This document shows, piece after piece, positions 51,132-57,926 of a stretch of 64,000 bases of DNA. The position numbers and the translations under genes were made by a program. The number at the start of each line of letters is the position of its first letter. Within the stretch, counting starts at the first letter, position 1. The stretch is taken from NCBI RefSeq assembly GCF_935822925.1, contig NZ_CAKXZS010000034.1:125993-189992 (forward strand). The letters are read 5' to 3'. The notes below the pieces were generated by a model. It was not told the DNA's origin and ran no database searches. It saw only the letters and a list, made by a program, of their open reading frames with translations. The DNA comes from Mesorhizobium ventifaucium (GTDB lineage: Bacteria > Pseudomonadota > Alphaproteobacteria > Rhizobiales > Rhizobiaceae).

Positions 51132-51964
51132 CAAGTCCTCCCAGAGCGAAAGGGCGGCTTCGGTCAAACTGTCACAGACGCCCCGCGAGCCACTGCAGCG
51201 GGGCATTCAGAGCCCGCCTCGGGACGATTGCTCGCGCCGCAAATCTGAGTGCGTGAGCACCATATGACCGACTCGGTGGAAAATCGTGCCGTCCAGACGC
51301 TTGGCCTCCTCCTCGCAGAGATCACACGCCACGCGCCTAACCCCGCGTGCCGGGTCTCAGTGGCCTCGCGAGCCATGGTATCCGATACATCTACCAAAAG
51401 CACGATCCGCGTGCAAACCACGTCTCGGTGCACACTCGTCGGCGCTCGAACTCGAGCTTAAAGCGCCACGGCCGATGTCCGTTCATGGCGCGACCGCGAC
51501 CTCCCAGCTGGCCACCCTCGATGTCTGCTTCTGGGCGGAGGCAAAGGTTTGCCTCAACGGCGGACATCAGGCGCATTGCTGACCGGGATTCTATGGGCCG
51601 ACAGTGGACTGGCAGCTTCAGGCTGCGGATCTTCAAGAGCGGGCATTCAGGTCGGCGTGGGCATCGTCGTGAGTTGACCCGATGCGGACCTTCTGCAGCG
51701 GCTTTTCCTTGCTCGATAGCAGACGTTCGACGGAACGGGTCGCTGTCCACCGCAACCCATCGGTTCGCAGCCACCTATGATGGAGCCCAATCTAGAAATC
51801 TTGTTCGCCTCCGCTGCCCAGCAGTGGCATCCCACTACTAGGGCAGAAGGAGCGTTCCGAGCATAAGAGACGCATCTTGCACGCGCGCTGGATGACGGCG
51901 GGCGGTGCGCCGCACTTATCCTTGCAGGCCAGGTGGCGACCGCGACATTGCCCCGCATGCGGCC
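51132..51964. other. 833-bp gene-free stretch with a dispersed repeat
   Basis: Frames here are arginine- and serine-rich without family character. Bases 51676-51740 are a close copy of 56118-56182 (see that entry). Part of the stretch around 51530-51590 contains near-palindromic sequence (TCTGCTTCTGGGCGGA and further on GGCGGACATCAG), similar to other intergenic repeats in the window. Confidence 0.4.
51676..51740. repeat. dispersed intergenic repeat, copy 1
   Basis: About 65 bases running from TGACCCGATGCGG through GCAGCGGCTTTTCC and GCTCGATAGCAGACGTTCGA to GGAACGGGT. Copy 2 at 56118-56182 differs at about five positions. Both are outside genes. Confidence 0.75.
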
Positions 51965-53413
51965 TCAACGCCAGAAGCGCCTCGTGTTGACAAAGGCATG
52001 GTGCGCTTTCGCGGCGTCCTCAAGAAGCTTGGATTTGTCTTCGGCGCTGTAGAGATCCTTCGCCCCAGCCACCTCCGAAAGCTCCAGAGCTGCCAGCATA
52101 TCGGGGGCGGTGGCGATATCGTTGAGGCTTCCGAGCCTATCCTGCAGGTCCTTCAGGGCCTCGATGAACCGTCGATGGCGTTTGGCTTCCGTCTTGTTGT
52201 TGTAAAGCGGCTCGAAGAACTCCGCCGCATAGCGCAGTTTCTTTGCGGCGATGCGCACTTTATGACGGCTCTCGTCATCGGCATCGATGAGGTTGTCGCC
52301 GTCCTTCGCCACCTTTTTCCGAAATTTATCAAATACCATCGAGGCGAAATCCGTTGACGACTGCACGTGCAACGTTTCGTCCGATTGGGTTCGCCAGCCC
52401 TCGATGGAGATCCACTCGGTGGCATCGATCATCAAGGAGCGGGCGCGCGTTGAGGAGAGCGATGCTTCGACCGCCGCATAGGCCTCGTCGCGTGCTTCAC
52501 GAAGGCAGCTTGAAAGAGCCTCGCTCGAAGCACGGTCGATCATCACGTCGATATTGCGCGCATCGCCAAGTGCCGAGGTAAGCCATTTGAATTCTTCTCG
52601 CAGGTGGTCGAAACGGCTGTCATCGAACAAGCACTTGGAGATCGAGAATAGGGAGCGCAACCGTCGCAGCGACACCCGAGCCTGGTGCAGGGCCTCGGCA
52701 TCGCCGGACCAGCCCAGCGCCGCCTCATTGAGACGAAACTGTCTGAGACAAGCCGCGGCGATGCACGCGAAAGCCGTTGCTGCGCTCATGTCGGACGTGA
52801 GCGGGGTCGGAGCCGCTTTCGCAGCACCGGGCGCCGGGCCAAGCAGACGATAGCCCCGTTCCGCTTTGCTCATCACCCCGAGATGCGCCGGCGTGATCAG
52901 GTCGACTTTCCGGGCGAGCGCGAACAGCGCTCTCGGTGGGCCCGCCTTCTTTTCCAACTCGATCTCACAGAGCGGCGACTCGCGATCGGCTGCAACGACC
53001 TTGCCGATATCCAAAGCGACCTCGACCGTGGCGTCGTCATCAATCACATTCCAGGAATGCCGTTTGACATGAACCTCGAACAAGGGCGCGAGCTTTGAGC
53101 CAGCCCCTGCAAGCAGGTCTCGGATCTGCGGATCGTCGATTACCGGCGTATTGCCGGCGACCGGTCGCTCCCATTCCGCGCGTGTGAACGATCCTGCTGC
53201 GGCGCCATCGCCGGCTTTGACGGTTTGTATCCGTTCATTTCCCGATTGCCGAATGCGAAGCGACAGGCCGCGCTTGGACAGATCCCATCCGGGGGTGTCG
53301 AAATAGATGGATCTCTGCTGAAGAATGGTGGGCGAGGATCCGAACGGATTTTTCTTCAGGAGCGACCCCGCACCCGACCGCGAAAGCTCGAGCTTCAGTT
53401 CCGTTTCCTGCAT
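51965..53413 (-). CDS. CYTH and CHAD domain protein (inorganic triphosphatase-like)
   Basis: The protein is 482 residues; the start at MQETELKLELS (53413) is the family's natural beginning with the E-x-E-x-K motif. Residues 1-200 form the CYTH tunnel domain (QRSIYFDTPGWDLSKRGLSLRIR, IQTVKAGD, CEIELEKKAGPPRALFALAR). Residues 220-482 form CHAD (ALHQARVSLRRLRSLFSISKCLF, KWLTSALGDARNIDVMIDR, RHKVRIAAKKLRYAAEFFEPLYN, LKDLQDRLGSLNDIATAPDML) with its conserved histidines and basic residues that bind polyphosphate. CYTH enzymes hydrolyse inorganic triphosphate. A phosphate-storage role is expected; the exact substrate is not shown. Confidence 0.93.
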   Translation of the reverse strand: MQETELKLELSRSGAGSLLKKNPFGSSPTILQQRSIYFDTPGWDLSKRGLSLRIRQSGNERIQTVKAGDGAAAGSFTRAEWERPVAGNTPVIDDPQIRDLLAGAGSKLAPLFEVHVKRHSWNVIDDDATVEVALDIGKVVAADRESPLCEIELEKKAGPPRALFALARKVDLITPAHLGVMSKAERGYRLLGPAPGAAKAAPTPLTSDMSAATAFACIAAACLRQFRLNEAALGWSGDAEALHQARVSLRRLRSLFSISKCLFDDSRFDHLREEFKWLTSALGDARNIDVMIDRASSEALSSCLREARDEAYAAVEASLSSTRARSLMIDATEWISIEGWRTQSDETLHVQSSTDFASMVFDKFRKKVAKDGDNLIDADDESRHKVRIAAKKLRYAAEFFEPLYNNKTEAKRHRRFIEALKDLQDRLGSLNDIATAPDMLAALELSEVAGAKDLYSAEDKSKLLEDAAKAHHAFVNTRRFWR

Positions 53414-53542
53414 GAATGGCCTCGCGCAGCGTCGCTTCACGGTAATCGGAGGGACCCCACCGCATGATGGGTCATAAAACTGTCACAAACAACCGCTCGC
53501 CTCGACCAACTGCGGCCGCCGGCGAACGACAATGCGCGAGCC

Positions 53543-53567
53543 GGAACCACACTTCTCAGTCCTCGTT
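53543..53567 (+). promoter_or_regulatory. EcfG-type general-stress promoter
   Basis: GGAAC (53543-53547) and CGTT (53564-53567) lie exactly 16 bases apart, 31 bases before the ATG at 53598 and facing it: a perfect match to the EcfG consensus. Confidence 0.7.
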
Positions 53568-53597
53568 CATCCGATGATGCAGGAGAAGGACACAGAG

Positions 53598-53783
53598 ATG
53601 GCTACCAAAGAAAAGAAAGAAAAGAAGAAGGCGAGCCGCGTGGTGCAGGGGCAAGAGCTGGAGGTAGAGCACCTGACTGAAATTACCGACGTCTCGCCGA
53701 AACAGGCGCGCGCTTTGTTGCGTAAACATGGTGCCGACTGGACCAAGCTCAAAGACGAAGCCGAAGATTTGAAGGAAGCCTGA
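53598..53783 (+). CDS. DUF3606-like small stress protein
   Basis: The 61-residue protein has a lysine-rich head (MATKEKKEKKKASRV) followed by GQELEVEHLTEITDVSPKQARALLRKHGADWTKLKDEAEDLKEA. This shows the helix, V/I-S/T-x-x-(Q/E)-(A/L) and (K/R)-x-x-G pattern of DUF3606 proteins. The start at 53598 has AAGGA upstream; the frame opens earlier at 53532, inside the promoter. A perfect EcfG promoter directly upstream makes general-stress induction likely. Function of the family is unknown. Confidence 0.6.
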   Translation: MATKEKKEKKKASRVVQGQELEVEHLTEITDVSPKQARALLRKHGADWTKLKDEAEDLKEA

Positions 53784-53975
53784 AACTCTCGGCGCGGCTT
53801 CTTCTCTCTGTCTCTCCGCCCCATTGCGGAGCGGCACTGCTCGGCCGGTTAACGCCCCTCTGGCGAAGGCCGGTTTGCACTGGCGATGCTCATATGTAGC
53901 GTGAATTTAGTTTCAGCTCATAAAGGTGCTCTGCTAGACTTGGTCTAGCGCGAGCCACGACAGGAGTGTTTCCCA

Positions 53976-54212
53976 ATGGATGCAACCGAATTGCAGGCGA
54001 TCGGCGACACTCTGATGCGGATCGTAACGCCGGACATGACGCCCAAGCATTTGATCAAGGCGACACGGAGAGAGCACCCGGACGCGTCGAAAAAGGACAT
54101 CGCTCGGGCAGCATTCTTTTCGATTATCGCTAACTCCGATCAGGACCACGGCAAGGCGAAGAAGCTGCAGGCGTTTGCCATCGCGGAACGAACGCAAAAC
54201 GCGGCCGAGTGA
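53976..54212 (+). CDS. small conserved hypothetical protein (78 aa), paralogue at 55710
   Basis: MDATELQAIGDTLMRIVTPD is followed by MTPKHLIKATRREHPDASKKDIARAAFFSIIANSDQDHGKAKKLQAFAIAERTQN. A second gene at 55710-55898 (minus) encodes the same core (MTPKQLMKTVRKAHPKASKKDIARAAFYPLIANADHLDPAKSKKLQAFAISERTQ), so this is a true conserved family. Two helices and a turn with (K/R)-x-(H)-P-(D/K)-A-S-K-K-D-I-A-R-A-A-F are the signature. AGGAG lies 12 bases before the ATG. No function is known; the neighbours suggest a stress role. Confidence 0.7.
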   Translation: MDATELQAIGDTLMRIVTPDMTPKHLIKATRREHPDASKKDIARAAFFSIIANSDQDHGKAKKLQAFAIAERTQNAAE

Positions 54213-54317
54213 GCCTGTCACATCGACTTAACACTTCTCAGCAGCCGAAAGGGAAGTTCCACAGCCGCGCCGACATAATCAATGCACTGACCAGCTGCCG
54301 CGGCGCGGTCCCGTCGT

Positions 54318-54562
54318 CTATTGGCAGAAAGTCGAGCCGTTGCGGCGTGGCTCGAGATCGAAGTGGAAGTGTAGCGCGTGTTCGGTATCGCCACCCTGTC
54401 CGAGCACGGTCTTTGTCCGTACGCGGCCTTGCGCACGGCGTCGAGGAATTTCGCGTCCGCTTCCGGCACGTCGGCCCTGACATCGATGTGGCGACCGTCG
54501 GCGAGGCCGAAACCGGCGACGTCGAGCGCGTTTCCGTAAGCGTGCTCCAACGAGCAGGCCAT
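54318..54562 (-). pseudogene. extensin-family protein remnant, N-terminally truncated and frameshifted
   Basis: One frame from 54562 reads MACSLEHAYGNALDVAGFGLADGRHIDVRADVPEADAKFLDAVRKAA. A frame change near 54420 leads to KTVLGQGGDTEHALHFHFDLEPRRNGSTFCQ and a stop at 54318. Together these are the last 80-90 residues of an extensin-like C-terminal domain. Its metal-binding pattern S-E-H-A-x-G-N-A-x-D and H-x-H-F-H-x-D is partly kept (Leu replaces the first Ser). The upstream half and signal peptide are gone: a stop lies about 15 codons before SLEHAYG. Intact relatives are exported cell-wall proteins of about 250 residues. Confidence 0.7.
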
Positions 54563-54708
54563 TTGGCGGGACGCCCACAGTGTCGCGGGCTAAGAATTGC
54601 CCCGCATCCTATCGGGGATTTCGAGGAGCCGGGGCTTGCCGCCGCATTGGCAAACTTTGCGATAAAGCATCGGAACCGCGTGTGACCGCGAACACTCCCC
54701 GCGCCAGC

Positions 54709-54900
54709 ATGTCGGCCAAGCGCCGGCAAGCCATCTTCAGCGAGCAATGCACCGCTCACAACATCGCGCCGTGCTGCCTGTGCGGCGAGCCTATCCACCG
54801 CCACGAAGACCGCTGGATTATCAAACACAAGCGCGCCCTCGCCTTGCTGGCTTGGATGAGAACGCGGCCAGTCTGCACAGCGGGCGTGCGCCCTGCATGA
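54709..54900 (+). pseudogene. HNH endonuclease fragment
   Basis: The frame from 54709 gives MSAKRRQAIFSEQCTAHNIAPCCLCGEPIHRHEDRWIIKHKRALALL. The CxxC zinc pair (CCLCGEPI) and D-R-W-I-I-(E/K)-H-K match phage-type HNH nucleases, in which the first His follows the acidic strand; Lys replaces the usual Glu before that His. After ALALL a frame change yields DENAASLHSGRAPC, where DENANLAPAHIAC would be expected in relatives, so the second His and Cys pair is spoiled. The fragment ends about 60 codons in. It lies next to the extensin remnant, marking a scar of mobile DNA. Confidence 0.6.
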
Positions 54901-54913
54901 GATCAAATTGGGC

Positions 54914-54938
54914 GGAACCCTATCCGCTTCCTTGCGTT
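54914..54938 (+). promoter_or_regulatory. EcfG-type general-stress promoter
   Basis: GGAAC (54914-54918) and CGTT (54935-54938) are separated by exactly 16 bases and end 26 bases before the ATG at 54965: a third perfect consensus match in the window. Confidence 0.7.
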
Positions 54939-54964
54939 CCCCAAAACCGAAAGGAGAACGTTTC

Positions 54965-55348
54965 ATGGCTAAAAGCAAACGCAAGCTTCCCAAGAAGATC
55001 GGCGGGTTCAAGGTCCCTAAATCGGTGCGGAAATCGACCCTTTTGCGCAACATGCTAGCGAGCCCGGTTGGCCGAGACCTGCTGGCCAATGCGATTACAG
55101 CAGGCGCCGGTGCCGCTGCGGCTGTTTTGGTGCGCGAGCGGGGGGAAATCGCCGACGCCACAAAATCGGCAGCTAAGACCGGGGCCAAGAAATCGGCGCG
55201 CGCTGCGGGCTTGGCCACGGATATGGTACAGAGCGCTGCCTCCGCGATGATGGCGGTCGTTTCGGAAGCCGCACACAAAGTTCTGCCGGAACAGAAATCG
55301 CGTGGAGACAAGGACCGGGACAGTCGCGCGCGCCGAGCCACGCACTAG
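54965..55348 (+). CDS. hypothetical lysine/alanine-rich stress protein (127 aa)
   Basis: The ATG at 54965 follows AAAGGAGAACG. The N-terminus is strongly basic (MAKSKRKLPKKIGGFKVPKS). The centre is a glycine/alanine-rich amphipathic region (LLANAITAGAGAAAAVLVRE), and the C-terminus is helical and then charged (SAAKTGAKKSARAAGLATDM, SRGDKDRDSRARRATH). It may bind nucleic acid or membranes; no family is recognised. A perfect EcfG promoter 26 bases upstream points to general-stress induction. A related-looking gene follows at 55381. Confidence 0.65.
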   Translation: MAKSKRKLPKKIGGFKVPKSVRKSTLLRNMLASPVGRDLLANAITAGAGAAAAVLVRERGEIADATKSAAKTGAKKSARAAGLATDMVQSAASAMMAVVSEAAHKVLPEQKSRGDKDRDSRARRATH

Positions 55349-55380
55349 AGGCAAGGCGCGTTCCGGACGCTCGCTCCGGC

Positions 55381-55674
55381 TTGCCGAAATTCGTGGAGCG
55401 GCGACTTCTTCAGCCCTATTCGGACACGATTTTACACCGCGTAGAAGGCGCCGCCGCTGTGAGGGCATTGGGGGTGCTGATCCGGAAACATCCCCGAACT
55501 GCGCTTGATATGCTTGGCTCTGGCCTTGCCCAGGCCGGCCTAGTCGGCATCCGTGAAATCAAGAATAAGATCAAGGGTGAACATCCCCAAGCTGCACGTG
55601 CCGGGATGCCGAAGCTTACCAAACGCCAGTTGCGACGACTCGCTCGCACTGTGGCCGACAAGGGCGGATCATGA
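55381..55674 (+). CDS. hypothetical protein (97 aa)
   Basis: TTG start at 55381, 32 bases after the previous stop, without a strong ribosome site. The product has VEGAAAVRALGVLIRKHPRTALDMLGSGLAQAGLVGIREIKNKIKG and a basic tail (AGMPKLTKRQLRRLARTVADKGGS). A real protein is likely from its helix pattern. It probably shares the transcript of the upstream gene and thus the EcfG-like promoter. Function unknown. Confidence 0.4.
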   Translation: MPKFVERRLLQPYSDTILHRVEGAAAVRALGVLIRKHPRTALDMLGSGLAQAGLVGIREIKNKIKGEHPQAARAGMPKLTKRQLRRLARTVADKGGS

Positions 55675-55709
55675 AGAGCCACTATTGCATTGCTGGCCAG
55701 GCCTACCAC

Positions 55710-55898
55710 TCAATTCGGCTGTGTCCTCTCCGAAATTGCGAATGCCTGAAGCTTCTTCGACTTGGCAGGGTCTAGGTGGTCAGCGTTGGCAATGAGAGGA
55801 TAGAATGCCGCTCTGGCGATGTCCTTCTTTGAAGCCTTCGGGTGCGCCTTCCTCACAGTTTTCATCAACTGCTTAGGGGTCATTTCCGGCGTCACCAC
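55710..55898 (-). CDS. small conserved hypothetical protein, paralogue of the gene at 53976
   Basis: GTG start at 55898 gives MVTPEMTPKQLMKTVRKAHP, then ASKKDIARAAFYPLIANADHLDPAKSKKLQAFAISERTQPN, 62 residues. The core is about two-thirds identical to the gene at 53976, but the first 15 residues of that paralogue (MDATELQAIGDTLMR) are replaced by unrelated sequence upstream. The gene may therefore be 5'-truncated or have a different natural start. It converges with the gene ending at 55674. Confidence 0.55.
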   Translation of the reverse strand: MVTPEMTPKQLMKTVRKAHPKASKKDIARAAFYPLIANADHLDPAKSKKLQAFAISERTQPN

Positions 55899-55975
55899 TT
55901 TGCTCAGCCACGATCGCTCTGATGGCGCGGTATTTGGGCCGATTCCGGTCAGGCAGCTTTCAAGAACCGCCCTGC

Positions 55976-56080
55976 TAGAGCGGTTCAGGTTTTGATAGAA
56001 CCGCCGAACCGCTTTAAGTATTTGTTTTTACGCAATTCCGGACGGAAAACCGCTAGGCACTTTTCCTGGAATTGCTCTAA
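55976..56080. repeat. rhizobial intergenic palindromic repeat
   Basis: The section begins TAGAGCGGTTCAGG and ends TTTTCCTGGAATTGCTCTA, with GAACCGCCGAACCGC and ACGCAATTCCGGACGG between. The ends are inverted copies of AGAGC and the inner parts pair partly. This is the familiar AGAGCNNTTC-type repeat of rhizobial intergenic regions. No gene overlaps it. Confidence 0.65.
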
Positions 56081-56117
56081 AGCAGACGTTTAGGTCGGCT
56101 GGCGTGATGTCCGAGTC

Positions 56118-56182
56118 TGACCCGATGCGGGCCTTCGGCAGCGGCTTTTCCACGCTCGATAGCAGACGTTCGAAGGAACGGG
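56118..56182. repeat. dispersed intergenic repeat, copy 2
   Basis: Second copy of the roughly 65-base unit at 51676-51740, in the same orientation, with about five differences. It lies between the palindromic repeat and the MFS gene. Confidence 0.75.
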
Positions 56183-56357
56183 TGATCCTGCCCCGGCAAA
56201 CACCGATGATGTCAGTTTAAGTCCGGAAGACAATGTCATGAGGAAGCGAGGCGACATTTCGCGCTCCGCGACAGCCGGAAGTGATCGACAACCTTTCCAA
56301 CGTTTTCCTTCGCGATTGACCCATCCTGGTCAAACACCCCAAACCGGTGCGGCTGCA

Positions 56358-57554
56358 TCACCGTTCCTCCGGCGGCTTGAGGTGCCGAAACTGCATCAGC
56401 AGCAGCAGATCGTAAGCGATCTTCAGTGCACCGCAGATGAGGAGGGGCCAAGCCCGGAACGAGGCAGCGAACAGAGCGCCCGCCAGCGCGGGACTGGCTG
56501 CGGCGGCCAGGCTGCGCGGGACCGATGTGAAGCTCGCGGCGGCTGCCCGCTCCACCTCGGTGACAACCGCCATCACGTAGGAAGAGCGCGTGGGCACATC
56601 CATCTGCGAAAGTGCGGCGCGAATCAGCAGCAAAGCGAGCGCCAGAGGGAGCGTCGGCGCAAGCGCCGCCAGCATCAGAGCCAGGCTGGACGGAATATGT
56701 GTGAACACCATCGTGTTGATGAGTCCGATGTGCCGAGACAGCCAAGCTGCAACGGGGAATGAGAACGCCGAAAGTACGCCCGACCAGAAGAAGAAAAAGC
56801 CGGCTTCCGAGAGCGACAGGTCGAATTTTTCGAAAAGCCATAGGGCAAGCAGCGACTGGACGACAAAGCCGCCGGCGAAAGCATCAAGGCTAAAAAGTGC
56901 CGCAAGCTTGAAAACAATATTGCGCGAGGGCCCGAGCGCGGACGCGGTGCCGGAGTCCGACGCTGGACGGCGCTGTGGGATCTGCGCGTAGATGAGGCCG
57001 CCGAGCAGGCCCAGAAACGCATAGAGCACGAACATCGCCTTGATGCCGCTGAGTCGATCGAGGCCGGCTGTAGCCAGAAGATCAGGTGTTGCCGAAGCGA
57101 GCGCGCCAACGGCGCCTGCGAGCGCACCCACAAGGCTGTAACGCGCGAACATCTTAGTCCGCGCGGCGTCAGTGACCTCACGTGTGAGCACGGCATGCTC
57201 CAAGGGCACGAAGACGCTGACGCTGCCGGCCGACGGGTTGATTGTGCCTGCGAACGCGATCACCAAAAGCAACGCGTAGTCGTGGACCACAGCAAAGGCC
57301 GCACCCGTGGCGACCATCAGACTTGCGGCGGCAAGCAGGAGTTGGCGGTGATCGTACCGGGCGCCAAGGAGTCCGAAACCGATGGTCAATAGCGCGGAAC
57401 CGAGAAGCGACGCGGTCGCGATGACGCCGACCTGCAGAGGTGCAAAGCCTAATGCGAGGAGATAGACCGGCAACAGAACGGCCACGAAGCCGTCACCCAT
57501 GTCGCGCAAGGCTCGAGCCGCAAAAAGGAAAGTCGCCGGGTGGATCCGCTGCAC
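56358..57554 (-). CDS. major facilitator superfamily transporter
   Basis: A 398-residue protein with 12 predicted membrane spans in two halves. The N-terminal half has RALRDMGDGFVAVLLPVYLLALGF and, in loop 2-3, GFGLLGARYDHRQLLL, a form of the MFS motif A (G-x-x-(A/G)-D-R-x-G-R). The middle loop is IPQRRPASDSGTASALGPSR. The second half begins KLAALFSLDAFAGGFVVQSLLALWLFEKF. The arrangement resembles drug or sugar efflux proteins; the substrate is not evident. ATG at 57554. It is divergent to the cyclase gene downstream. Confidence 0.88.
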   Translation of the reverse strand: MQRIHPATFLFAARALRDMGDGFVAVLLPVYLLALGFAPLQVGVIATASLLGSALLTIGFGLLGARYDHRQLLLAAASLMVATGAAFAVVHDYALLLVIAFAGTINPSAGSVSVFVPLEHAVLTREVTDAARTKMFARYSLVGALAGAVGALASATPDLLATAGLDRLSGIKAMFVLYAFLGLLGGLIYAQIPQRRPASDSGTASALGPSRNIVFKLAALFSLDAFAGGFVVQSLLALWLFEKFDLSLSEAGFFFFWSGVLSAFSFPVAAWLSRHIGLINTMVFTHIPSSLALMLAALAPTLPLALALLLIRAALSQMDVPTRSSYVMAVVTEVERAAAASFTSVPRSLAAAASPALAGALFAASFRAWPLLICGALKIAYDLLLLMQFRHLKPPEER

Positions 57555-57926
57555 TGATCTAGCCTGCCCTCATCACCTGCGTCGGCACCACGGGCTTGGG
57601 GCAGCGTCGCTCGACAGGGCTGGAGATCATGACGGAGTCGCGTTAGACATTCCAGCGAGGCGAAGGCCATGAAGTTCGGGAAGTGGGTCAGAATTCCCCA
57701 TGATCTTGCTTTGGTAATGTCCAGGAAGGGGCGCATTGCCGCCCGCCAGCCTTTTTGGCCGATAGCGGACTGGCTTCTTTCGGCGGGGTGATCGGAAAAG
57801 CGGACGTTCAGCTCCACCCGCAAGATGGGTCTCAGTATGACCCGAAGCAGACCTGAACAGGGCTAGGCTGCGAAGCGATACCCTTCTATCATGATGCGAC
57901 CGGTGCCCTACGTCCGGAGCCCAAAT
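57555..57926. other. 372-bp intergenic stretch between divergent genes
   Basis: No supportable gene. Nothing beyond short frames and a ribosome site (GGAG at 57915) for the cyclase gene was seen. Confidence 0.35.

Noticed and set aside
54238..55341. Long minus-strand frame of 367 codons
   Set aside because: It is arginine/serine-rich antisense of several plus-strand genes with good ribosome sites; only the short extensin-like stretch in other frames has family character.
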